Shown here piece after piece: positions 13,704 through 25,882 of a stretch of DNA of 64,000 bases. The notes under the pieces were generated by a model. That model was not told where the DNA came from. It saw nothing but the letters and a program-made list of their open reading frames with translations, and searched no databases. The stretch lies in NCBI GenBank assembly GCA_018340805.1, contig JACMZG010000008.1, positions 15,748,013-15,812,012 of the forward strand. The letters are read 5' to 3'. The position numbers and the translations under genes were made by a program. This DNA comes from Microvelia longipes. Its lineage: Eukaryota; Arthropoda; Insecta; Hemiptera; Veliidae. The first letter of the stretch is position 1, and every line of letters begins with the position of its first letter.

Positions 13704-16700
13704 ACTATTTATCTCTAACGGCAGAAAAAATACACAAGAGATTATTTTAAATACTTGCTGCGAAATTTTCAGGCGTAAAGACTGCTTTGAAAGTAGATGC
13801 AACGCCTGACAATATCAGGTGGCTGTGGTCCAATAACTCGTCAATGTCACAATGTTTGTATCTTATTCACTTCACTGTTGTTCTCACTCATTATGTTTTA
13901 GTAACTTAACTTTAGTTACAGATTTAGTTTTTGATAACGTTCTATTTTTGTAACTCTATATACTTAAACTAAATATAACAACATAATACAAAATCTGACG
14001 ACTTAAACATTAAAAATCTGTCGATCATAAACACTGGTAAATAATTTAAATTTAATGCCAAAAATTATCAGTGTTGCCAATTTGTTTCCAAAACATTATT
14101 ATTATTAGATAAACAAATGTTAAATATTTAATAATAATATCGTAATTTTAAGTAACAATAAAGAAAGTTACATACTAGAAACAAGCTAGAATAAATCATA
14201 GTTTACAAAATAAAACAATACCGAAATTCACGCAATAATTTGTAAAATAATAACCTCCGCTCATTCATTTTCCCGCCTAGGGATTTGGACTTGTTCCACA
14301 TGTTATTTAATGAGCCAATAACTCCCTAGTACTTTCATTACCAAAACATTTGCGTACTGTTTTGAAACATTTTGCGTACTGTTTTAAAATATTTTCCGTA
14401 TTGTTTGACAGTGTAGGTAAAATGACATTTTGCAGCTTAAAAACAGTCCAGTAATGGCTAATTTTGCTGCCGTGAGTAGATAAAATAAATTTCGTTCTTA
14501 GCAAAGACTTGCACCTTGAATTACTGCTGTGCTCTTCTTGTAATTAAATTTAAAATCGGATTTAATTTATGTCCTATAAATATAATTATAAATAATTTTA
14601 CTTTCACAATATGGTGCTTAGTTTGGAAACTTCATTATTTTTTCCGTTCGAGTAAATCCTAGCCAAGTATATAGTGTACTAACGTTTACCTTTTATGTAC
14701 CTCTATGTTAGTTGTATCTCTTAAGCCCGCATTTCCGTTCTCAGATAACTCAATGTTTCCAGTATTTGTTCCCCTAGTGATAAGAAAGAACTTAATTAAG
14801 ATAAAATGTTTGTCGCTGTTAGCCTTGTTAAAGTCTCCGTGAAACCAAATATGGTTTAAGCCTAAAGCTACAGTTTTCGCTTGAGAAGTATCAAAAGGAA
14901 AAGCTAGTTAGACTAACTTTATTTAATTAAGAATTTTACATAATGTTTTAACTAAATTTATTTTAACTGTTTATTAATAGTAAAGTAGACTTAGTTTTAT
15001 AAGTTTGTTACTCTTTAATGACGCAGCGATTATAGCAAGCGTAGCATGAAATGACATCTTTGCTTGTACAAATATTGATATGGGTCTTTCTAATTGAAAA
15101 TCTAATTCTTTCCAAGATACTTTTTTCGCTTTATGTGCGAGCAGTACAAAGCTGATGATGCGTATCATGCCTGGATAATATTGTTATCCCTCATTAAAAA
15201 ATAGTTCTTGTGGTTTGACTCTTTCTGCGATTCCCATATAAATAATTCCATCGATGTTTAGAAGTATGTTATTTATCAGTTATATTATATTATTAAGTTA
15301 AAGTCTACATTTTTTTAGTATAGTTATAAAGAAATATATATATTTATAACATTTCTTTTAAATCATTTTTTATATTTTTCTTTTCTCTTGCCTATTGAAT
15401 ATGATTTGATTGATTGAACACCTCATAGATTCTTTTCACTGCATTAAATCAACTGAAGACAGCTACTGTCCGCAGGTTGTCGTTTCATTATTACACAATA
15501 TCAGGACTTTGATTGTTCTCAATTTTTTTCCTCGCAGTGAGAAGTTGTTCTATTCTTACCAATTATCTATTGTTTACGGACAGAAGTTAATTTGGAGACA
15601 GATACTTTTATTTCCTTATTACGTAATGTTTTTTAAGTTTATTTTGGTGTATGTAATATTTTGATAATTAGTCTTGCAATTGTACATAAAATGTGAAGTA
15701 AATAAATAAATAAATACTATAAATAATCCATTGAATCTTTTTTTTCAAATTAAACTTTCTATATATCTCTCTAATTATGATTAATCATATATTTTGTTAT
15801 TATCATATGTATAATTTTGTTGTTAATTAGTTTTCCTTAAAATGTAAACAATCTCTTACCAAGATTATGTAAAAATTAGAACTTGATATAGTTATTATTT
15901 ATATATATTTCATATTCATTACATAATTCAAGTTTATTTGACCTTAAAAATCAAGTTGTTAAGGATATGAAGTTAAAGTTCGAGATGATTTACTTGAAAC
16001 CGTGTGAATTATGAAAGTTGAAATTGGCTTTATTATACTTAATAATATTATTGTTGCATAATTTGTTGTTTTTAAGATTAATTTCGTGCTAAATAAATCC
16101 TTGTTCTAATTCGTTGCATTAATAAATCATTTTATTTTATAAATTTTTAGGTTTTTTTTTATTTTATTTAATTATAAAGATATTATTTTAAAAGTTCAAT
16201 GTAAATTTACTTGAGTAGCATGAAGTAAGTAAATGAGATTACGTGCATGTACATTGTCTGCGTCTGGGATTTTATCCCTCTATTTCGCCCGTTCATAACT
16301 TAAAATGTTTATATTTTTCAATCGATTTTAGGTATTATAAGAAGCAAAAGTACAGAGATAAGAATACTTTTTAGGCATAGGTTGATTGGTCCACTCAATA
16401 AAATTTCACATACCATTAGTTTTATTTTACACGTACGTGGGGCATTTCTGGTCCATCGAGAGGTTCACAAAGATTTAATATTTTCGAAATGGTTATTGTT
16501 TAATAAAAAAACTGGTAAATATGTTTTAATTAATAATGACTCTTATCTAATACTTCATTCCTTTCTCTATGATACAAACCATCCAAATTTATTTTTATTC
16601 GGAAGTAGTTGTTGAGTTAAGGATCATTAAGAAGACGTTGACGTCGCTGATGAGTGGCGTTAGATTCGCCTCTGATTTTGTCATGGACTGATGGTCTATA

Positions 16701-17195
16701 GACGCTGATAAGTCGGAGCCTATGAATAGAGACTCTTTTCACTAAGAATTGTCACGCAATGACTTTCAGGCTTCTTCAATAAACTTCTGAAACGTTTTAT
16801 TATTATATTTTTATTCGTGAGAATATACATTTTTATGGTTTTGTTTAAATTCCTTTAATTTGTTAGGCTTCATTTTTGTTACATTAGGCTCTTGATTAAA
16901 AATTACGTATAATGCATTATCCCTTATTCTTTATTGTTAGTTGCAATTATTTATTAAATTACTACTCTAAATGATTCAGGGCCTAGAGTCGTTCACTTCG
17001 AGTGGGCTGGAACCTAATTAACTATTTACGCTGTTGAAAACCGTCCTAGTTTCTTTTTATTACTTAATCCATTTAATTTAAAAATCTTCGTATATTAATT
17101 ATTTAAATTTAAACAAACGTCACTTACTTTGATCATTTAATAGGTTTTAAAGGTAACATATAGTGTTAACATATTTAAAGCGAAACATATAAGGT

Positions 17196-17196
17196 A

Positions 17197-17271
<75 letters not shown>

Positions 17272-17302
17272 TATAATATATATATATGTATATTATATAT
17301 AT

Positions 17303-17355
<53 letters not shown>

Positions 17356-17388
17356 TATATATATATTATTTATTTATTTATTTATTTA
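17196..17388. repeat. Compound (CA)n-(TA)n-(TTTA)n microsatellite
   Basis: About 25 bases of CA, about 145 bases of TA with a few interruptions, then five TTTA units. Confidence 0.95.
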
Positions 17389-20300
17389 CATATTCCAAAG
17401 TTCTGTATCATTACAAAATATTTATATAAAACACTATTTTATAAAAACTTATCAAATATAGAACTAAGCTTCCCTGTACCTTTAAAAGTTTAGATGGAGC
17501 ATGAGCCGCTCCAAAAGCCACCTCTACTAATGTGGTTCAGGTCTGTTGGGCTCACGATACTTTAAATTAGCTCTGTTGGCATTAGCAACTTGTACTAGCA
17601 CTCATTTACAGATTTTTTTAAAATTTAAACTTTGCAAAGCCAATGGTATGCTGGAGTTTTCCTCTCGTAGTTTATTTTATAAGTATACTTGTATCATATT
17701 CGCCTAAAATATGGACTTACACACTGAACATTTTTTCTCAATTTCAGCGATTCTTTTGAAATTGCTACTGACTTGAACTATGTACTAAAACGTAGACGTT
17801 TGATAGAAAATCGAGTGTCACATTTTCTATTACTTCCCCTTCTTATTATATTTGGTAAGAAGCAAAAACTAGTATTTCTTATTTCAAATGATTGGATAGG
17901 ACGAGACTAAGAAACTATATTTGACTTCTACTTTTAGATTGCTGCTCCTTGGAGACGATATCTGCGTTAACTCTAGGCCACTATGCCCTGCCCTTAACCC
18001 TTGTTGCTTATTTATAAATAAGTAATTGCATCATGTATGATTCTTATAACCAAAAATTTTGTCCTTTTACTATTGGTTGTCTTCTAGGAGATTTATGTTT
18101 ATTATATTCAGACTCGATAGGATAATATATTTTTATATTATATCTTTAAATGAATTGAAGGGAAAATGTTATATTTTAAGTATTTTTTAATCTAAAGTCT
18201 AAAACTGACCTTTTTGGTCCCTTAAATAATATCTTTATCATTTCACATTAAAGGATTAAAAGAAAAAATAAGTGAAGTGAAAATTTATTTTTTTCTCTTG
18301 AAGGAAAATTTATAATTACGATGGGTTCGCTGAATTCTTTACTTCTTCTCCCTTGATTAAAAAAAATATGCCTAGATTTTATCTTAAAAAAGTTTAAAAA
18401 TACAACTTAGGAAAAAGAGGTCTAATGGCCTCTGAAACTGAGAATAAAGACAGCTTTTACTGTTATAGAAAAGGTTTAACACTTTTCATATTTTTTCTAG
18501 AAAAGATTTCTTTAGTTGTTGTAAAATGATGTGGCAAGTCAAAATGCTTTTAGTACTTATTTTAACTTATTTCTTACCTGAGTGTCATAAAACTTATTTT
18601 ATTTCAAGGAAAATAACTTGTTGAATAATATTTTATTTTATGTACATTTTTACTTTTTGCACGGCTCTGCTACTGTACAGTTAAGTACAGAAAAAATAAG
18701 GCATAAAAAGTAGAAATAGAAGGTATAAAAATTAAATGCATATCCGTTTCTACGCAAAGCATAAAAAAATCGAATAATAATTGTTTTTTCCAATTAAATT
18801 CTAGCCCACGTAAGCTGTAGAGTATTTATCGCAGACGTTATAAAACACTTATATAGTACATTTTAAACCACACTTCTTCGATTTTGGTCCTAAACATTAA
18901 ATTAAAAATAAGTAGAATTATAGATTTACTGTATTTTTCTTTTAATCTAATAAATATTTTTGTTCATTTAACTAGCTATTTTAGTGGTGCAGCCGTAAAC
19001 AAATAGCAAATAATATTTAAAGATGTTAACAATTTAACGCTAAATATGCGCCTCTGTGTTAGTTTGTCATAGCATCAGTATTTAGGTTCGCGTCCCAGGT
19101 TACGCTCTCAGTTTGTATGGATTTTTGTTCAAATTAATTATCGCCAACTTCATTTTTAATATTTTGAGCCTAATGGTGATAACTACACTACCTTGATGAG
19201 GGGAGGGGTATTCTTGATAAGCCACAAGGCTTAAAACGAATATTATTATGCTTAATAAAAGTTCCACTTATTATTATTATATGATACTTAAATAATATTA
19301 AGTATAATATAATAAGCTCTCCAGGCCTTAATAACTTAAATATACTATAATATTTCTGAACCAAGTATATTTCATGGATAGTACTCTTTATTATCTATGA
19401 TTGGTAAGCATATGGTATTGCAAGTTTCACTGTGCTGTGCCTGTACAACACGAATACATTCAAGTTTTAAACTTATAAATGAAGAGCTCTCTCTTTTATC
19501 TTAATAATATGATAAACTATGCTAGTAGGCGAGGAAAAGCAAAAAATAGAGAGCATAATTTTGCTAATGCTTTCTCTACAGTCTACGGGAGTCGTAGGGG
19601 AAGTATTGTGTCTATTTATGTATGTGGAATAAAAACATTCCATCTCTTTTGTTTTACTATAATGTAATGCATGTGGGTGTTTTCATTTACTAAAACATGA
19701 TTTTTCACCAAAAATCAAAATGTAGTTCTCAGGCCTACTATGTATCTGAAATTTTATTAGAGGAAGAAATTCTTTACTTCCACACGTTCCGGGTTAAATG
19801 CAAATATTATGTTCTGTATAATATTTAACAAAAGAAAAAAAAAACGTATACTAAAATTATGTACGAATATTCAACCTTTATAAGTAGGTATTCGGCCTTG
19901 TTCATTCTAATTCTAAACACAGAGCTTTTGTTTTAACGAGATGAATGAAATGTACAGTGAAAAATGAAAATGAGGACAAGAAATGAATAGGAGATGAGCC
20001 TTCATTATTTTAATTGTAGTTTTGATGTACGTATCTAGTAGAAACATACTGTTTACTTATAGGCCAACTGGAATAGTATTTCATTCTATCTACTGTTCTC
20101 TTAGAACGTTATTTGCTTTAATTCTACTTTTTTTTACTTTTTATCAGTTTTATCTTCTGTTTTCATTATTTTCTTTTTTTACTCAATCGTTTGTTTATGC
20201 TCACGGTGGCACGACAGAGTTAAAAATCACACTCATGCAAGCATTATTCTGGTTGTATGTATCAAGTGCTCCTACATTTATCAGTTGGATCATTATTTTG

Positions 20301-20539
20301 ATGGAAGCATTATAATTTTGACGCAAAACTGGTGCTTGTATGTATCATTCATTTGAAAATAAGTGTTGATTGTTATTTATATCAATCATTGGTTTAAACT
20401 ATAATCGCACGTAAGCATATTTTTCCTTTGTATAATGCGCTAAAATTAAGAAAAGGGTATATCAAATATTTATATATGCCTTCATTTTTATAACTTTAAA
20501 TCATAGGTTGGGATTACAATTGCTTTAAAGCATTTTTGA

Positions 20540-21000
20540 TTAATTAGTTACTTAGTTCGTAGCTACTCTACTACATATTTAGATAACTACTACTGATAGA
20601 TATTTTGGTAACTTCCATACTTGTGGATATTAAGGTATCATTTACTAGTTGGTGCTTTGATAACTATTCTTAATTTCTATTTAGATAACTTCTATACTAG
20701 GAGGTACATTAGAGACTAATATTAGGTATTAGGGTAACAACTTTTGCTCGTAGATTTTTAGGTTTTGTGCTACTAGGTATTAAGGTTACTTCTACTAATA
20801 GTTGTTTCAGTATGTACAACAATTCCGTATTAGGGTAGCTTTTACTCATAGATTTTTAGGTATCTACAACTGTTAAGTAAAGCGCTATCTTCTTCTAGCA
20901 TAAGTACTTTGATAACAACTACCTGTAGCTATTTAAGTAACTTCCAAAAGTACGTTCGTAAGATCACTGTCAAGGTACTCAAGATAGATTCTGCTCGTAT
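20540..21000. repeat. Degenerate tandem-like repeat region
   Basis: Phrases such as TAGATAACTTCTA, GGTATTAGGGTA, AAGGTTACTTCTACT and TCATAGATTTTTAGGTAT recur at irregular 30-60-base spacing over about 450 bases. It looks like an old, diverged satellite or minisatellite. Confidence 0.45.
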
Positions 21001-21719
21001 TCGTATCATTTTCCTTAATATTTATTATCATATATATCATATATAAATATCGTATCATCCCTTGATTTCCTGACTTTTTTTATTTTCCTAAATAGCTTCT
21101 ATATTCATAGTTTGTTCCTCTCTGATGAATAATTTTCTCCTCGCTAAGTATAAAGCTATTAAGGTTTAACTCGATGTTTTAATTGAAATAAGCAAGTTCA
21201 ACGTTAACTTTAAATACTCTAACTGTACTTAGCTATAGTCGTAGTGGTTAATACCTACACAGGTGTGTGTTAGTGTGTAGAAGGAGTAGAATGTCTCGCC
21301 TACACTAGTTGAAGGAGGATTTGGGATGGTACCCTCGCTGTACCCGGTACCACTACATGCTTTGGAATGGGGTTACTATTACATACTGGTTTTATCACTT
21401 AGCTTCCTTGCTACTCCGACACTTCCAGCAGAGAAAGCCTAAGGCATTCTACTTTTTTCAAGTTTTGTCTTTTCATAATTATTCATAATAACCTATGTCT
21501 TTCATCCGTAAGAGTTATTTGTTACTGTTAAAAATGCAATAACGAAAAATCAGCTTTACTCATTGATTTTTTTCTTCGACTTTTACTCATAAGAATTAAA
21601 TTATTTAGAAAAGTGGTACCTTAATACTATTATCAGCTATTTTGAAATTTTGAATTCTTTGAAAATTTTAAAATTGATATTTTGCTATTTAAAAAGACAA
21701 TAAAGTTAATTTAAAAAGA

Positions 21720-22560
21720 CCTGGAGGTCGAGAGTACAAATCCAGCCGGGGGAGGACCATATATATGGTTATCCCTTGTAACATTCCCTCGGTAGGGCTT
21801 GAATTCAAGGCTGGCCATCCCAGCCTATAAGTTTTACGAGGTTTCCTTTGGCTGTTACGTTTATGCGGGGTGGATTTCGTCTGAGACAAATCTAGACCCA
21901 GCTCATGTAAGGTTCTGCGGGCCGGTGGAGGGTCGGAAAGATACTGAACCTTTAGACCGAGCACTGTGGAAGTGGAGACCCGGATTTAGCGGTGTCGGTG
22001 GTCCCTCGACTAGCGTAGGTTATTAGGGATGATGTGTTCGATTCTGGAAGACGCTTAGAGATCTGCGGAACTTTGGCTTTCACCTCAGGGCTATGGGAAT
22101 GGGTTAATGCACATTAACTTCGGGGTTGCTCTCGGCGTCTCTTCCTATCAGGCTGTACCGGACAGGACAGAACAATAAGTATAACGAGTATCTGAAGTGA
22201 CTCGAGAAACTGGTGAGATTGGTAAAAACTAGTAATTGACGGGCTGTATGAGACTAATGAGATCAAAGTAGCTAGTATCAAACAAACTGTGAACCTGGTC
22301 ACAGGTGCAATGCCGTAAAAGGGAGGGTAGAAGTAACGAAGTCTTCGCTGGATGCAGTGTGTGCATAAACTAGAGATGTTCTCTGTAGAGTGGCATTCGG
22401 GAGCTTAGAATCGCTAAAATGACCACGCGGGTTTAACCGTAAAAAAAGATAAGAAGTAAATAACCGAAAAATGGTGTCTGATGACACACATGTCTTTTCA
22501 GTAGACACTTAGCATGACCCAAGTGACAGGGAACGCAAGGTTAACATGATTACCCAGACA
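21720..22560. other. GC-rich island, probable non-coding retroelement remnant or ncRNA
   Basis: Composition shifts sharply to moderate GC, with CpG, for about 800 bases. Frames are broken on both strands and none resembles a known protein. Phrases such as GGAGGTCGAGAGTACAAATCC and GCGGGTTTAACC hint at structured or Pol III-like sequence but no complete A-box/B-box pair is clear. A similar patch at 21270-21440 may belong to it. It may be an element UTR, an ncRNA or a decayed coding fragment. Confidence 0.35.
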
Positions 22561-23002
22561 ACTACGTATGACATAGCAAAAAAACGAACGAGTTATAATT
22601 AAATATAAATAAAGACATATGATTCTAGACTGCAAGCTGATGCCTTACTCAACCAAGCCTAGTTCCTTAGCAAACAACCCATAGCAGAATATACAATGCA
22701 TGCAGAGAATAAAAAGTAGAAAAGAACAAAAAAGAGATTATAAAAGAAAAATTCTTTTGAATGAGATACACAATAGTTGTTTAAAGTTTACACTTGAGAA
22801 AGTTCTTTGAATTCTCGTTTTCTCTTAACTAAGTTTGAAAAGATTATTTATAAATATTAAACTAAAGTGAATTTGAGTCGCAGATTGATCTATATGTTAA
22901 AATATCAGAATTTTTTAATCAAGAGTTGTGAATTTGCCACACACTCTAGGCCATTACACTTTAGGCTTAGTCAAATTTAGCGAATTAACTTAAAAAGCTC
23001 TT

Positions 23003-23220
23003 TATAAATAAAAACAGATTAGTTACACAAAAGTCCTTTATTTTTTAATATATAATAATAATAACTAAGCTTTCGACTAAATTAGTCATCATCAGAGTTT
23101 AACAAATATAAAATATAAAATGGAAATACAATTTTACAAACTACTTCATATTGCACCTTGGTATGTGCTACAGCTTACCAAAACAAGGACTTTTGTGTAA
23201 CTAATCTGTTTTTATTTATA
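23003..23220. repeat. Perfect 36-bp inverted repeat around a 146-bp interior
   Basis: Bases 23003-23038 (key block CAGATTAGTTACACAAAAGT) are exactly reverse-complemented at 23185-23220. The interior contains TTAGTCATCATCAGAG, similar to the CATCATCAG block in the 4.6-kb fold-back. No target-site duplication is evident. Could be a MITE or a snap-back duplication. Confidence 0.85.
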
Positions 23221-23872
23221 TATTGTTCTATAAGTCCACAAATAAGAAACTTTTTAATTAAAAAGCTCTATTACTCTAATTTCATGTATTTTAAAATAAT
23301 AATACTTATTATTATGACTTTGAGAAAACAATCACAAATTGATTGTTTGTTAAAATTGGTTTGTTTAAAATTAGCAAGACTGTAGCTAAAATTAATCAAA
23401 CAGAGTTCGGTATTCAAAAGTTGGATACATTTAAATGGTTTTTAAGAAATTAAATTATTTTCATAGTAGTTCAAATTTGCTTAAATTACTGTATAGTTTC
23501 TACTTTATAATAGTAAAAAAATCCTTTTTTATTTTTCTATAATTACAATAACAAACTAGCAAAGATAGAACTTAGCTTTCTTATCTATAACATATCAAAT
23601 CTAATAAAACCAACGGTTTGCTCAGCGCCAGATTTAACTACAATTTCTCGAGAATTCAGCAAGCTACAGATGTGAGGTCTTTAAGCCAGCTCTAAACAAA
23701 TATTTCTAGATTTCTAGCTTGGATAAAATATTTCTAAAGTTGTCTTCATTAGTTAGACTAGTGAGGCGACTCATCTGGAAACCTCTCGCTAATCTAACTC
23801 TCATTTTTCACCTCATATAAATTATTATTATTTTATTACTATTATTAACGTACGATAGCTACTTTCTTTTTC

Positions 23873-24108
<236 letters not shown>

Positions 24109-25793
24109 AATTGATCACCCACTCCATCTCTTCACTCCCGTCATTCCAACAAATTCGTTAGCGTTTTTGTCTAATAGGAAATTAATAACATAAATTTTCG
24201 TCCCAAATTCGCTCAATACTTTTTTCTGTCTTAATGAGAAAGTAAATGAATGGAACAGTGCTGGATTGTACTTCGTATTATTCTGCTGACAACTTCGTAA
24301 AATTTTATTTTTATTTGTTTAATTTTTACACCGCGGGAATAAACGTCAAAACAATTTTTTTTTTCTTTATTGATGAAATATATAAAATAAATATTTATTT
24401 AAAAAGTATGTAAATTATGTATTATTTTTATTGGCGATAATTAAGTAATAGATTATTTATTTCGGAATAATAAAATAAACTTTTAAAGTTTATTGAAATT
24501 TCACAGTACGTATTATACTAAACATGTCAATACGTGTTTACTTAATTTTTAATTTCTTGTTCAAACACGTTATAACAAGTTAGACTCGAGTGATGCGGGT
24601 TTGCCTAACATATTGCACCCATGCACCAACTTTTTCATGAATTTACAAGTTACTTTCCTAATACCTTTTTATTCTTGACCGTTTTAATGTAGCATTTCGT
24701 AGTGTACGTTTCTTATGGATATTTCGTCTAATTTAGCTTTAATTTTTTAATTCTAATACTCTTCTATGTAAAATAAAATTGATTTTTATTTCATTGTTCA
24801 AAATGGGAATATTGCAATATATAAAGGTTGGTTATCAAAATTTATTTAAGTTTTTCGACTTTCACCATTATTTTATAACATAAATATCTTTTTAATTTTT
24901 ACTCAATCCTATTCTGCTAAAATAGGAGTTCGAATTCAATAATATGGAATTATTAAGTTTAAAACCCTCTTTTTCACTTAAATTCTGTGGAATCAAAGGC
25001 ATGTCTCGTCGTCTTCGAACCCAAATTAAAGCCTCATATGCAACTGTGGGGTCTTAAAGTAGTTTTCAATCTTTGGACCTTATTTTCGGCTTGGAAGGGC
25101 TAAATTTTTATAAAAACTAAAAATCGTTAATGTCTTTCATCTCTAATATTTTTGCTTATTGAAAAATTATAAATTTTAGTGAATTTTCAAAAAGTTATGC
25201 TTAATGTTAAATTTCTGTATTTCTTAGTCTAATTTTACTTTTCCGCGTCAATACCGTGGGTATGTGGAAAAGTTATGCGTTAGCACTAAAAATGCAAAAC
25301 CTTGATTTCAACTGAATTATTGTTTTCATTTTTTTAATAACTTTGTATAATGAAGTTAATGAACTTTTACTGTTTTACGTCCATTATATTGTACAGATGC
25401 GATTCTTATGATCGAACGCGATTTTTATGACTTTCTGCATATTTTTTAGCAATTTTAATTGAATATTGTTATGAGGTCGCCGACATTTAAGTATAGAGAG
25501 TGAGTAGGGGCTCGATTCCCCTTAACTCTTCGATTAAAAAATAACAAAGGCTTTCAATCCTTATTTTGTAAAATATATTTAATTTTTTACATATATTTTT
25601 AAACATACATATTTTCAAAATTAGGATTAAATTTTTCATTATTTTCCACCCACAACCACAACTTAAATGTCCAATAATTATTTTTTTATGTTTTGAAAGG
25701 TTCGCCCAAATAATTCCCTCATTTTGTCATCTCTAAAATACTATTTATATCGTTAATTGTATTATAATATTTTTATTTTTCTCGTTGTTTCAG

Positions 25794-25882
25794 AATTTCT
25801 TTTCAAAGAGATCATTTCGATCGAATCCTCTAAAGAGAACGAAAAGTGTCACTAAGCTAGAAAGAAAACGAGCGTCTGATGG
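25794..25882 (+). CDS. raskol: RasGAP exon: basic KRTKS segment
   Basis: Begins in phase 0 after GTTGTTTCAG and ends in phase 2 before GTGAGT. Encodes [19 protein letters not shown] then [11 protein letters not shown]. Equivalent to the FLSRRL...KRTKSQPKLDR segment of vertebrate SynGAP and DAB2IP, likely a membrane- or 14-3-3-contacting basic stretch. Confidence 0.9.

Noticed and set aside
16613..16700. Exon-like patch encoding LRIIKKTLTSLMSGVRFASD
   Set aside because: No good acceptor or donor, stops soon after and matches no family I know.
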